A DNA stretch of 29,717 nt from DATDMG01 sp036518955 (GTDB lineage Bacteria; Actinomycetota; Actinomycetes; Actinomycetales; Kineosporiaceae): NCBI GenBank assembly GCA_036518955.1, contig DATDMG010000417.1, positions 1 to 29,717 of the forward strand. Direction: 5' to 3'. Made by a program: the position numbers and the translations under genes. Position 1 is the first letter of the stretch. The number at the start of each line of letters is the position of its first letter. Under the pieces are notes generated by a model. That model was given only the letters and a program-made list of their open reading frames with translations, searched no databases and was not told the origin of the DNA. Positions 22,345-28,506 of the stretch are shown piece by piece.

Positions 22345-23436
22345 TCACGGCAGGTGAATCCGTCGTAGCCCGCTCACCTCGGCCATCCGCCGCTCCGCCA
22401 GCCGGTCCGCAGCTACGGAAGGTGAGATTCCTTCACGGTCCGCGACTCGGAGGACCTCCAGAGTGGTGTCGAAGATCTTCTCTGCTCGTGCCCTGGCGCG
22501 TGGGAACGAGAATCCGTGGAGCTCGTCGGCGACCTGGATCACGCCGCCGGCGTTCACGCAGTAGTCCGGGCAGTAGAGGATGCCCCGGGCGAGCATCGCG
22601 TCGGCGCACGACGGTTCGGCGAGCTGGTTGTTGGCGCCGCCGCAGATGATGCTGCCGCTGTTCAGGGTCCCGATGACCGCCTGGGTCAGGGCGCCGCCGA
22701 GGGCGCACGGCGAGTAGACGTCGAGCGGTTCCGCCAGCAACTTGTCGGTGGTCTCGGCCACCCGCACGGCCGGGTGCCTGCGCCGCAGGGCCGCCACGGC
22801 GGCCGGGTCGACATCCGTGACGACGACCTCGGCGTCGTCCTCGAGCAGCAGCGGCGTCACGGCGCGGCCCACCTTGCCGACGCCGGCGATACCGACGAGG
22901 CGGCCGGCCAGGCTGGGAGTCCCCCACCGTGCCTGGGCGGCGGCACGCATGCCCTGGACGACCCCCAGCGCGGTGAGCACCGAGCTGTCCCCCGCTCCGC
23001 CGTCGGCCTCGCTGCGTCCGGTCACCCAGCGTGACTCGCGCGCGATCACGTCCATGTCGGCGACGGAGGTGCCGACGTCGCAGGCCGTGACATACCGGCC
23101 GGCCAGGGACTCCACGAACCGGCCATAGGCCAGCAGCAGCGGTTCGGACTTGTCCCGGTCCGGATCCCCGATGATCACAGCCTTGCCGCCGCCGTGATCC
23201 AGCCCCGCGAGCGCGTTCTTGTAGGCCATCGCCTGGGAGAGATCAAGGACGTCGGCGACCGCGGCGGCCGTCGACGGATAGGGGTGGAACCGGGTGCCGC
23301 CCAGGCCCGGCCCCAGCGCGGTCGAGTACAGCGCGATCACGGCACGCAGGCCGGTCGGCCGGTCGGCGCAGAAGACGACCTGCTCGTGGCCCCGGCGGTA
23401 GACGGAATCGAACGCGTCGATGCTGTCGATGTGCAC
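22345..23436 (-). CDS. vdh: Leucine/valine dehydrogenase (Glu/Leu/Phe/Val dehydrogenase family)
   Basis: This 363-residue NAD-dependent branched-chain amino acid dehydrogenase reversibly deaminates leucine or valine to the keto acid. Catalytic lysines are visible at K73 (MAYKNALAG) and K85 (DHGGGKAVI), the LGPGLGGTRF motif binds substrate, and GIAGVGKVGRAV is the dinucleotide-binding loop. The C-terminus has ICGGANNQLAE and YCPDYCVNAGGVIQVADEL. The gene order matches Streptomyces coelicolor, where the gene in this place is valine dehydrogenase (from memory). GTG 23436 is chosen because TACGCT lies six bases upstream and the longer frame is not homologous. Keto acids from this enzyme feed branched-chain fatty acid and polyketide starters. 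Confidence 0.93.
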   Translation of the reverse strand: MHIDSIDAFDSVYRRGHEQVVFCADRPTGLRAVIALYSTALGPGLGGTRFHPYPSTAAAVADVLDLSQAMAYKNALAGLDHGGGKAVIIGDPDRDKSEPLLLAYGRFVESLAGRYVTACDVGTSVADMDVIARESRWVTGRSEADGGAGDSSVLTALGVVQGMRAAAQARWGTPSLAGRLVGIAGVGKVGRAVTPLLLEDDAEVVVTDVDPAAVAALRRRHPAVRVAETTDKLLAEPLDVYSPCALGGALTQAVIGTLNSGSIICGGANNQLAEPSCADAMLARGILYCPDYCVNAGGVIQVADELHGFSFPRARARAEKIFDTTLEVLRVADREGISPSVAADRLAERRMAEVSGLRRIHLP

Positions 23437-23442
23437 GCCCAG

Positions 23443-23448
23443 AGCGTA
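23443..23448 (-). promoter_or_regulatory. -10 element for the Leu/Val dehydrogenase
   Basis: On the minus strand TACGCT ends six bases before GTG 23436, predicting a leaderless mRNA. It is divergent from a similar element, GACGAT at 23526-23531, in front of the next gene. Confidence 0.5.
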
Positions 23449-23537
23449 AAGCGACCGTCCGGGTGCCTGGCGTGAGGTGCCGCCCTGCCCGGCATCGTGT
23501 GCTGTGGAGGTGACGCGGCGGATGTGACGATGGACCG

Positions 23538-24374
23538 GTGACCCGACGCGACCTGCCGCCGAGTGTGCCGGTGACGACCTTGCGCGTCTTCGAGCCTCTC
23601 GACGCCTTCCCGCCGCCACAGCGGCGCGCCCTGGCGGCCCTGGCGGGTGACCCCGCGGCCGCGCTGCGGGCCGAGGAGGTCGAGCGTCGGGCGGCCTGGC
23701 GCCGGGTGCTGGGCCGGCCGGACGCCGATCTTCCGGTCACGGCCCGCGTGCTCCGGGTGGAGGGCTCCGTGCTGCTCTGTCCGGTCGCCGGTGAGCCACC
23801 GTCCGCGTCCGGGTCCGGCGTCGTGCCGGCCGTGCCCCCCGCCGGTCCGCGCCCGGGGCCGGGTGACCCGACGGCGGCCTCGTCACCCGGCGGCGCGGCG
23901 GTGGCGGCGCCCGGCGGTGTGCGGCCGGGGACGACGCATGCCGGCGTGCCCTTCGTCCCGCCGCGCCGGCACACGCTCGTGCGTGCCTGGGAGCTCCCGA
24001 TGGCCTGGCTGGCGATCGTCCGCGTGGAGGACCTCACCGCCAGCGGGGGCCGCGGCCGGTACGTCCTGCCGATGGCGCGGGCGCGGGCGCGGGCGGCCCG
24101 GGTGCTCCGGACCCTGCGCACCCATCTCGGCGAGCTCGACGTCACCGCCGACGCGGAGGGCCTGGCGAGATGGTTGGAGGGCTTCCACCCGCGGTCCTGG
24201 GTGGAGGTCGACGCCCGGCCGGTAGCCGTGTTGGTGGACGGCGAGGACGGCGCGGATGACGTTCGGTTAGGTCTCGAGTCCCTAACGGCCGGGGAGGCCG
24301 AGGCTGTTGCCGCTGCCTACCAGCGCCTGCGCAGGCGGTCACGCCGGTTGGAAGATTTGTCTGTCTCCTCCTGA
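23538..24374 (+). CDS. Conserved actinobacterial hypothetical protein between vdh and bldC
   Basis: A 278-residue protein without a recognised domain. The N-terminal part (about 1-87, with LRVFEPLDAFPPPQRRALAA) and the C-terminal part (about 133-278, with WELPMAWLAIVRVEDL and an Arg/Ala-rich helix) look folded. Between them lies a Pro/Gly/Ala-rich linker of about 45 residues that is probably disordered. The C-terminal half has an acidic stretch VLVDGEDGADDVRLG and ends in a basic RLRRRSRRLEDLS. Position between vdh and bldC is the same as in Streptomyces, so it is a conserved neighbour rather than an accident. No enzyme motif or membrane segment is seen. GTG 23538 lies six bases after GACGAT, a possible -10 for a leaderless message. 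Confidence 0.7.
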   Translation: MTRRDLPPSVPVTTLRVFEPLDAFPPPQRRALAALAGDPAAALRAEEVERRAAWRRVLGRPDADLPVTARVLRVEGSVLLCPVAGEPPSASGSGVVPAVPPAGPRPGPGDPTAASSPGGAAVAAPGGVRPGTTHAGVPFVPPRRHTLVRAWELPMAWLAIVRVEDLTASGGRGRYVLPMARARARAARVLRTLRTHLGELDVTADAEGLARWLEGFHPRSWVEVDARPVAVLVDGEDGADDVRLGLESLTAGEAEAVAAAYQRLRRRSRRLEDLSVSS

Positions 24375-24596
24375 TCCGAGCCGGGTCGGTCGGAACGCTC
24401 AGGGATGTTGCGGTTACCTATCGGACCATTGCCCCAAGGAAGTAAACTCTCCGCACATGCTCGATCACACTCTGTACTACAAGTGAGGAGTCATTCGCCC
24501 TGAGGGGGGATCATCAGTTCGAACAGTACCCCTGGGACCGATTCACAGGGCACGATGTCCTTAGTCGGGGTATCCGCCCCGTTCATGGAGGATGAC
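24375..24596. other. bldC upstream region
   Basis: This 222-bp gap is markedly more AT-rich than its neighbours. TAAACT lies near 24440 as a possible -10. A short hairpin, CGGGG (24566-24570) with CCCCG (24577-24581), ends six bases before the GGAGGA ribosome site at 24587-24592 and could limit its access. In-frame ATGs at 24555 and 24585 exist but the conserved protein starts at 24597. Confidence 0.4.
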
Positions 24597-24809
24597 ATGA
24601 CCACCCGATCGCCCGACGCGGCCGAGCCCCTGCTCACGCCTGCTGAGGTCGCGGCCCTCTTCCGCGTGGATCCGAAGACCGTGACGCGGTGGGCCAAGGC
24701 AGGAAAGCTGTCGTCGATCCGAACCTTGGGTGGCCACCGCCGGTACCGGGAGTCCGAAGTCCGCGCCCTGCTCGCTGGGATCCCCCAGCAGCGGGTCGAG
24801 GAGGACTGA
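24597..24809 (+). CDS. bldC: Developmental transcriptional regulator BldC
   Basis: The 70-residue product is a small MerR-like DNA-binding protein: a winged helix-turn-helix (LLTPAEVAALFRVDPKTVTR and WAKAGKLSSIRTLGGHRRYR) with no effector domain. It is nearly identical to Streptomyces BldC, from memory, including the ending LLAGIPQQR. In Streptomyces BldC binds cooperatively to direct repeats and controls the onset of sporulation. In non-sporulating relatives its role is less clear. ATG 24597 (MTTRSPDAAEPLL) has GGAGGA with a four-base spacer. The gene is followed by a chain of hairpins rather than by another gene, and the 3' region may have its own role. Confidence 0.96.
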   Translation: MTTRSPDAAEPLLTPAEVAALFRVDPKTVTRWAKAGKLSSIRTLGGHRRYRESEVRALLAGIPQQRVEED

Positions 24810-24813
24810 CCGG

Positions 24814-24832
24814 GGGTACCCGTTGGGTACCC
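24814..24832 (+). terminator. First hairpin after bldC
   Basis: GGGTACCC, a 3-base loop and GGGTACCC again form a perfect 8-bp stem four bases after the bldC stop codon. It may be a terminator or the first element of a structured 3' region. Confidence 0.5.
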
Positions 24833-24835
24833 GGC

Positions 24836-24900
24836 GGAGCGCCGTCCCGGCGCGGGGCGGCGCTCCCACAGTGACCGGACGACGAGGTCCGGTGCTGTGG
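24836..24900 (+). terminator. Two abutting hairpins after bldC
   Basis: Stem A pairs GGAGCGCCG (24836-24844) with CGGCGCTCC (24858-24866). Stem B pairs CCACAG-TG-ACCGGAC (24866-24880) with GTCCGGT-G-CTGTGG (24887-24900), 13 pairs with a small internal loop and a 6-base apex. The stems share base 24866. They could be tandem terminators or part of a larger RNA. Confidence 0.55.
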
Positions 24901-25063
24901 ATGACCGGCACGCGCAACGCAGGCAAGGTTCCTTCGCCTGTTCCGATGTTTCGGGGGTGACCTGACGACGAGGTTCCCGGGCGGCCCGAGAGCACGATCG
25001 ACCAGGACAGCAGCGCACGTGGTCACACCAGTTTGAGAGCGAACCAGCAGAAACCGAAGTCAC

Positions 25064-25103
25064 CACTGGCGACCGACGGCCCGTCGGTCGCCAGTGACCT
25101 TTT
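25064..25103 (+). terminator. Strong intrinsic terminator not attached to a gene
   Basis: A 14-bp stem, CACTGGCGACCGAC (25064-25077) with its complement (25083-25096), has a 5-base loop and is followed within four bases by a TTTT run at 25100-25103. It is the only classical U-tailed terminator in the window. It points in the plus direction and is about 255 bases beyond the bldC stop. Confidence 0.8.
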
Positions 25104-25210
25104 GTCAGCCGGCCGAGGGTTGCGCTACCCATGATGCCGTGCATGATCTCGCACCCTGGCGGCGCCGTCCGGGGTTTTGTTCGATTCAGCCCTCCGGCGT
25201 GTGGACCGGT

Positions 25211-25261
25211 GGCGGTCAGCCCGTCGCGGACGGTGTCCCTCCGGACGACGGGCTGACCGCC
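25211..25261. terminator. 16-bp inverted repeat upstream of the DUF294 gene
   Basis: GGCGGTCAGCCCGTCG (25211-25226) pairs perfectly with 25246-25261 around a 19-base loop that can add four more pairs. It covers the stop codon (25216-25218) of the minus-strand Thr-rich frame, as terminators in this window often do. Confidence 0.6.
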
Positions 25262-25399
25262 GAGGTGGTGGTCGGCTCGGTCGTCGTGCTGGGCGCTCTC
25301 GTCGTGGTGGTAGGGGGTGCGGTGGAGCTCGGGAGGGTGGGGGAGGTCGGCGGTGTGGCGGCCGTCGTGGGGCCGGTCTGCTGGCCGGTGGCGCCCCCG
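25216..25399 (-). pseudogene. Possible 3' remnant of a gene for a Thr/Pro-rich secreted protein
   Basis: The minus-strand frame reads as a typical low-complexity linker or tail, with runs such as STAPPTTTTRAPSTTTEP and a stop TGA at 25216-25218 inside a terminator-like hairpin. Codon third positions are almost all G or C. There is no in-frame start codon between 25399 and the 5' end of the DUF294 gene on the other strand, which itself is intact. If real, this is what remains after the 5' part of a gene was lost. Chance coding in a GTG-rich stretch is the main alternative. Confidence 0.25.
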
Positions 25400-25449
25400 G
25401 ACGGTACGTCGACCCGCTCCGTTCCGAGCCACCGGAAGCTGGTGGGCCG

Positions 25450-27303
25450 GTGAACGAACTGGTGACGTTCCTGCGGGGGCAGCCGCCGTACGACGCGCTG
25501 GACCCCGCCGAGCTGGGCCGGCTGGCGGCCACCGCCGAGGAGCGGCGCTTCACCCGCGGGGCGATGATCGTGGCCACGGGCGACTCCCTGCCCGATCACC
25601 TGTGGGTGGTGCGCTCGGGCTCGGTGGAGGTGCTCGACCAGGGTCGCCTCGTCGACCAGCTCGTTGAGGGCGACACGTTCGGTCACACCTCGACCCTCTC
25701 GGGGACCCCGCCGCGTCTCACCGTTCGGGCCGCCGAAGACACCGTCTGTTACCGGCTCCCGGATCCGCGCGGCGTCCTGGACCATCCCGACCGGCTCCGT
25801 TACGCGCCCTACGGCTCGGCTGCCCTGCGGGTCCGGGCCCGGCTGCCGGTGAGCCGCTACGCCCGGCCGTTGGTCCGCTGCGACGCGGGGACGCCGGTGC
25901 GGGAGGTCGCGCGCCGGATCGGCGAGGCCCGGCAGTCCTGCGCGTTGGTGATCTTCCCGGACGGCGTCGGGATCGTCACCGACGTCGACTTCCGGCGCCG
26001 AGTGGCGACCGGTGAGGTGGGCGTGGAGGAACCGATTCACCGGATCGCGAGCCGGCCGGTCCGTGCGGTGGGGGACGACGTCCTGGTCGCGACGGCCTTC
26101 GCGGAGATGCTCGAGCACGGCGTCCACCACCTGGTCGTCCTGGACGGCGGCGGGCGCCCGGCCGGGGTGGTCCGGGTCGTCGACCTGTCGCCGGCGGACC
26201 TGCGCGACCCCCTCGTCGTACGCGCCGCGGTCGACGCGGCGAGCACCCGGGACGAGCTGGCCGAGGCCTGCCGGATGCTGCCCGCCACGGCCGTCGGCCT
26301 CTGGGACGCGGGGATCCCGGCGGTGCAGTTGGCCCCCCTGTTGTCGGCCGTCCTGGACGCGGCCGTCCGCCGGCTGCTGGAGCTGGACCGGGACGTCGTG
26401 GCGGCTCGCCTGGGGCCGTGGCGCCCCGCGCTCTCCTGGATCGTCCTGGGCTCGTTGGCCCGCCGCGAGGTGCTGCCGGGATCGGACGTCGACACCGCCC
26501 TGGTCTGGGCCGACCCGGACGATCCCGGCGCCGCCGCCGACCCGGACGATCCCGGCGCCGCCGCTGCCGACCCGGTCGCCGTCCGCGTGCTGGGCGCGGC
26601 CCGGGAGGTGATCGCCGATCTCGGTCGGATCGGGTTGGAGCCGTGCCCGGACGGCGCGAACGCCGACAGCCCGCGATTCGCCCGGTCGGTGTCGGGCTGG
26701 CGAGCCGCGACCCGGCGCTGGTTGCGCGATCCGGACAGCACCCAGGATGCGTTCCTGCTGTCGACCATGCTCGCCGACAGCCGTCCCCTCACCGAGCCCG
26801 AGCTCGGCCGCGCCGTCACCGAGGGCCTGCTCCACGCCTCTCGCAGCCCGCAGTTCATGCGCCTGCTCCTGCAGTACTGCCTGTCCGCCCGGCCGCCCAC
26901 GGGGTTCGTCCGGGACTTCGTGGTGGAGCACACCGGCGAGCACCGCGGGCAGCTGAACCTCAAGCGCCGGGGGCTCCGACCGGTGACGTCGCTGGGACGG
27001 TGGGTCGCGGTCGCGACCGGCGACGCCAGCGGGGGCACGGTCGCCCGGCTCCGCCGGGGTGCTGAGGCCGGGCTGCTCACCCAGGACGAGGCGGACACCC
27101 TGGCCGCCGCGCACGACCAGATCTTCGCGCTGGTCCTGCACCGCGAGATCGATGCCCTTCGCGCCGGCGCCCGCCCCGACACGTACCTCGCCCCCGACAC
27201 CCTCGACTCGCTGACCCGCCGCTACCTGAGGGAGTCGTTCCGGGCCATCGCGCACGTGCAGAACCGGCTGGAGTCGCTCTGGACGAACCGGACCGGGGGC
27301 TGA
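25450..27303 (+). CDS. cNMP-binding / CBS pair / DUF294 nucleotidyltransferase-like signalling protein
   Basis: The 617-residue product has a cyclic-nucleotide-binding-like domain (about 10-115: LAATAEERRFTRGAMIVATG, LWVVRSGSVEVLD, LVEGDTFGHTSTLSG), two CBS motifs (about 135-255), and a DUF294 nucleotidyltransferase-like domain with GSLARRE at 334-340 and GSDVD at 344-348. A helical DUF294 C-terminal domain follows (about 450-617). The GS...DxD motif is that of the GlnD/GlnE nucleotidyltransferase fold, so nucleotidyl transfer to a protein or nucleotide sensing is possible. The acceptor is unknown. A 9-residue duplication (355-363 and 364-372) lies just after the DxD motif. Relatives elsewhere often sit by acetate uptake or exonuclease genes; here neither is near. 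GTG 25450 is the start; no ribosome site is obvious. Confidence 0.88.
   Translation: MNELVTFLRGQPPYDALDPAELGRLAATAEERRFTRGAMIVATGDSLPDHLWVVRSGSVEVLDQGRLVDQLVEGDTFGHTSTLSGTPPRLTVRAAEDTVCYRLPDPRGVLDHPDRLRYAPYGSAALRVRARLPVSRYARPLVRCDAGTPVREVARRIGEARQSCALVIFPDGVGIVTDVDFRRRVATGEVGVEEPIHRIASRPVRAVGDDVLVATAFAEMLEHGVHHLVVLDGGGRPAGVVRVVDLSPADLRDPLVVRAAVDAASTRDELAEACRMLPATAVGLWDAGIPAVQLAPLLSAVLDAAVRRLLELDRDVVAARLGPWRPALSWIVLGSLARREVLPGSDVDTALVWADPDDPGAAADPDDPGAAAADPVAVRVLGAAREVIADLGRIGLEPCPDGANADSPRFARSVSGWRAATRRWLRDPDSTQDAFLLSTMLADSRPLTEPELGRAVTEGLLHASRSPQFMRLLLQYCLSARPPTGFVRDFVVEHTGEHRGQLNLKRRGLRPVTSLGRWVAVATGDASGGTVARLRRGAEAGLLTQDEADTLAAAHDQIFALVLHREIDALRAGARPDTYLAPDTLDSLTRRYLRESFRAIAHVQNRLESLWTNRTGG
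26512..26565 (+). repeat. 27-nt in-frame tandem duplication
   Basis: Bases 26512-26538 and 26539-26565 are identical except for the last base (GCC versus GCT). Each encodes DPDDPGAAA in the DUF294 protein, directly after the catalytic-type GSDVD motif. Confidence 0.9.
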
Positions 27304-27562
27304 CGGGGGCGGGTGCGGGGTAATCGACCGCCTTCGCGGGGGTTGGTAGCTGTTGGTAACGGGCTCTGACGAGAACTCACTCTTGGTGACTGATCACTAC
27401 TATCAGGTGATCGGATGATGCCATGACAAGCGCTTTCCGGGGCCGAATGAGTGGTGGATTCAACCCTCTGTAATCTCCTGATCATGCTCCGCGTACCCTA
27501 CGCTCGCGCTGAGGGGGAACGGTTGGTGCCGGGAGCTCCCGGCGTCACGGGGGTGAAGGCAA
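27304..27562. other. 259-bp intergenic region after the DUF294 gene
   Basis: No gene is seen. The section 27340-27490 is AT-rich for the window and contains GTTGGTAGC and GTTGGTAAC ten bases apart (27342-27360), and CTGAT-N7-ATCAG at 27390-27406. TACCCT and TACGCT near 27495-27505 are possible -10 elements for the next gene. A promoter with operators is the likely content. Confidence 0.4.
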
Positions 27563-28369
27563 GTGCCGGATTTCAGCAGGGTGCGTGATCGGGTCTTGGC
27601 CGCACACGCCGCGATGGCGGCTGCGGAACGTGAGTGCCTGCGAGCGACCGCCGATGAGGTGGTCACCCTCGGGGCCGAGGCAGGGCTGGCGCGAGGGATG
27701 CTCCTGATCTTCCACGCGGCCCCCCGAGGGGAAGCGGTCTGGGCCCTCGACGAGCAGGACTGCTCCCGCCAGGACGCCGTCCTCGAAGCTGTCGACCTCA
27801 CCGACGTGTCGGGCCGGCGCTTCCGGCTCACCCGGGTCGGGCTGAGCCCGCTGCCCGCCGGGGCGCTGCTGCCCGCACCAGCCGGCCCGCTGCCCTGGGC
27901 CGGCGGCTGCCCGGGTTCGCTGGCCGGGCCGCGCGGTGCCGTCGAGCCGGTCCGGGCCGCGAGCCGCGCCGGCGTCGACGAGCCCTGCCTGGGCGGAGCC
28001 CTGTGGCAGCGCGCCGTCCTCACCTGGGTCGACCTGCACCGGGCCCTGGCGTGCTGGACGGGTCGCTGCTTGGCGGCGAGCCTGGTGGTCGCGCCCGAGA
28101 CCGGGGACGTCGCGAGCCTGCACCCGCTGTACTGCCCCGACCGTGGCCAGGACTTCGAGGTGGTCACCTCGCTGCGGCTCGCGCCCGAGTCGGTGCCGGC
28201 GGACGACCTCGAGGCCGCGCTGGTCAACGTTCTGGAGGAGTCGCACGGTGTCACCGCCGACCTCGTCGAGCTCGACCTGCGCTTCTGGCTCGACGCGGCC
28301 GGGTTCGCCCTGCCCGGTTACCCCGCGCACGGCCCGGGGGAATGTGAGTTCCCCGCGGACGAGCGCTGA
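27563..28369 (+). CDS. Hypothetical protein, 268 residues
   Basis: I do not recognise this family. The protein starts VPDFSRVRDRVLAAHAAMAA, a helical opening, and has no signal peptide or membrane helix. It has eight or more cysteines spread along the chain (in RECLR, QDCSR, GGCPG, EPCLGG, LACWTGRC, LYCPDRG, GECEF), without a repeated CxxC pattern that would clearly bind zinc or iron. A Pro/Gly/Ala-rich segment divides it at about residues 95-140. Codon use fits a real gene throughout. GTG 27563 is the start, with AAGG three to four bases before it. The gene is single, with an AT-rich upstream region and a hairpin terminator 28 bases after the stop. A cytosolic accessory protein is the most that can be said. 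Confidence 0.65.
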   Translation: MPDFSRVRDRVLAAHAAMAAAERECLRATADEVVTLGAEAGLARGMLLIFHAAPRGEAVWALDEQDCSRQDAVLEAVDLTDVSGRRFRLTRVGLSPLPAGALLPAPAGPLPWAGGCPGSLAGPRGAVEPVRAASRAGVDEPCLGGALWQRAVLTWVDLHRALACWTGRCLAASLVVAPETGDVASLHPLYCPDRGQDFEVVTSLRLAPESVPADDLEAALVNVLEESHGVTADLVELDLRFWLDAAGFALPGYPAHGPGECEFPADER

Positions 28370-28397
28370 CGCCGAGGCAGGCCGCGCACCGGGAGAT

Positions 28398-28416
28398 CGG
28401 AGCACCTGGTGCTCCG
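28398..28416 (+). terminator. Terminator of the 268-residue hypothetical gene
   Basis: CGGAGCAC and GTGCTCCG form a perfect 8-bp stem with a 3-base loop, extendable by a wobble and an A-T pair. It lies 28 bases after the stop codon. Confidence 0.6.
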
Positions 28417-28506
28417 GTGTGACGATCCGGCGGGCGCCGTGACCGCGGGCGCGTAGGATCCGCAGCAGGCGATCTGCCATGGCAGGATCCCGGGCGCGGG
28501 AGGGAC

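Larger units (their letters stand above)
24836..25103 (+). ncRNA. Candidate structured RNA downstream of bldC
   Basis: Between the bldC hairpins and a strong terminator at 25064-25103 there is no convincing coding frame, but several stems: 24836-24866, 24866-24900, CAGGC...GCCTG at 24920-24940, and the terminator itself. There is no TA dinucleotide from about 24831 to 25125, so no normal -10 element lies within. The RNA would therefore come from the bldC promoter by read-through or processing, or from an atypical promoter. It does not match tmRNA, RNase P, SRP or 6C RNA features that I know. This is a hypothesis based on the orphan terminator and stems. Confidence 0.3.
24810..25449. other. 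640-bp non-coding region between bldC and the DUF294 gene
   Basis: The first half holds the hairpins and candidate RNA described separately. From about 25110 to 25449 there is a 16-bp inverted repeat (25211-25261). A stretch at 25216-25399 reads on the minus strand as a Thr/Ser/Pro-rich tail with a stop at 25216. The same DNA read on the plus strand gives a Val-rich hydrophobic peptide whose stop overlaps the next gene's GTG. Neither has a trustworthy start, so no gene is called. Confidence 0.5.

Noticed and set aside
24836..25103. Assignment of the bldC downstream region to a known RNA class
   Set aside because: I looked for tmRNA ends, RNase P and SRP RNA conserved loops, the C-rich loops of 6C RNA and the TPsiC arm of tRNA; none is present.
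25094..25453. Plus-strand 119-residue frame as a real gene
   Set aside because: Its GTG start lies inside the intrinsic terminator and the first 25 residues are not conserved-looking. Only the downstream Val-rich part and the GTGA overlap are of interest, so it is listed as a finding only.
25216..27255. Long minus-strand frame opposite the DUF294 gene
   Set aside because: It mirrors the plus-strand gene, whose domains are clear. Only its last 60 codons, outside that gene, look like natural protein sequence.
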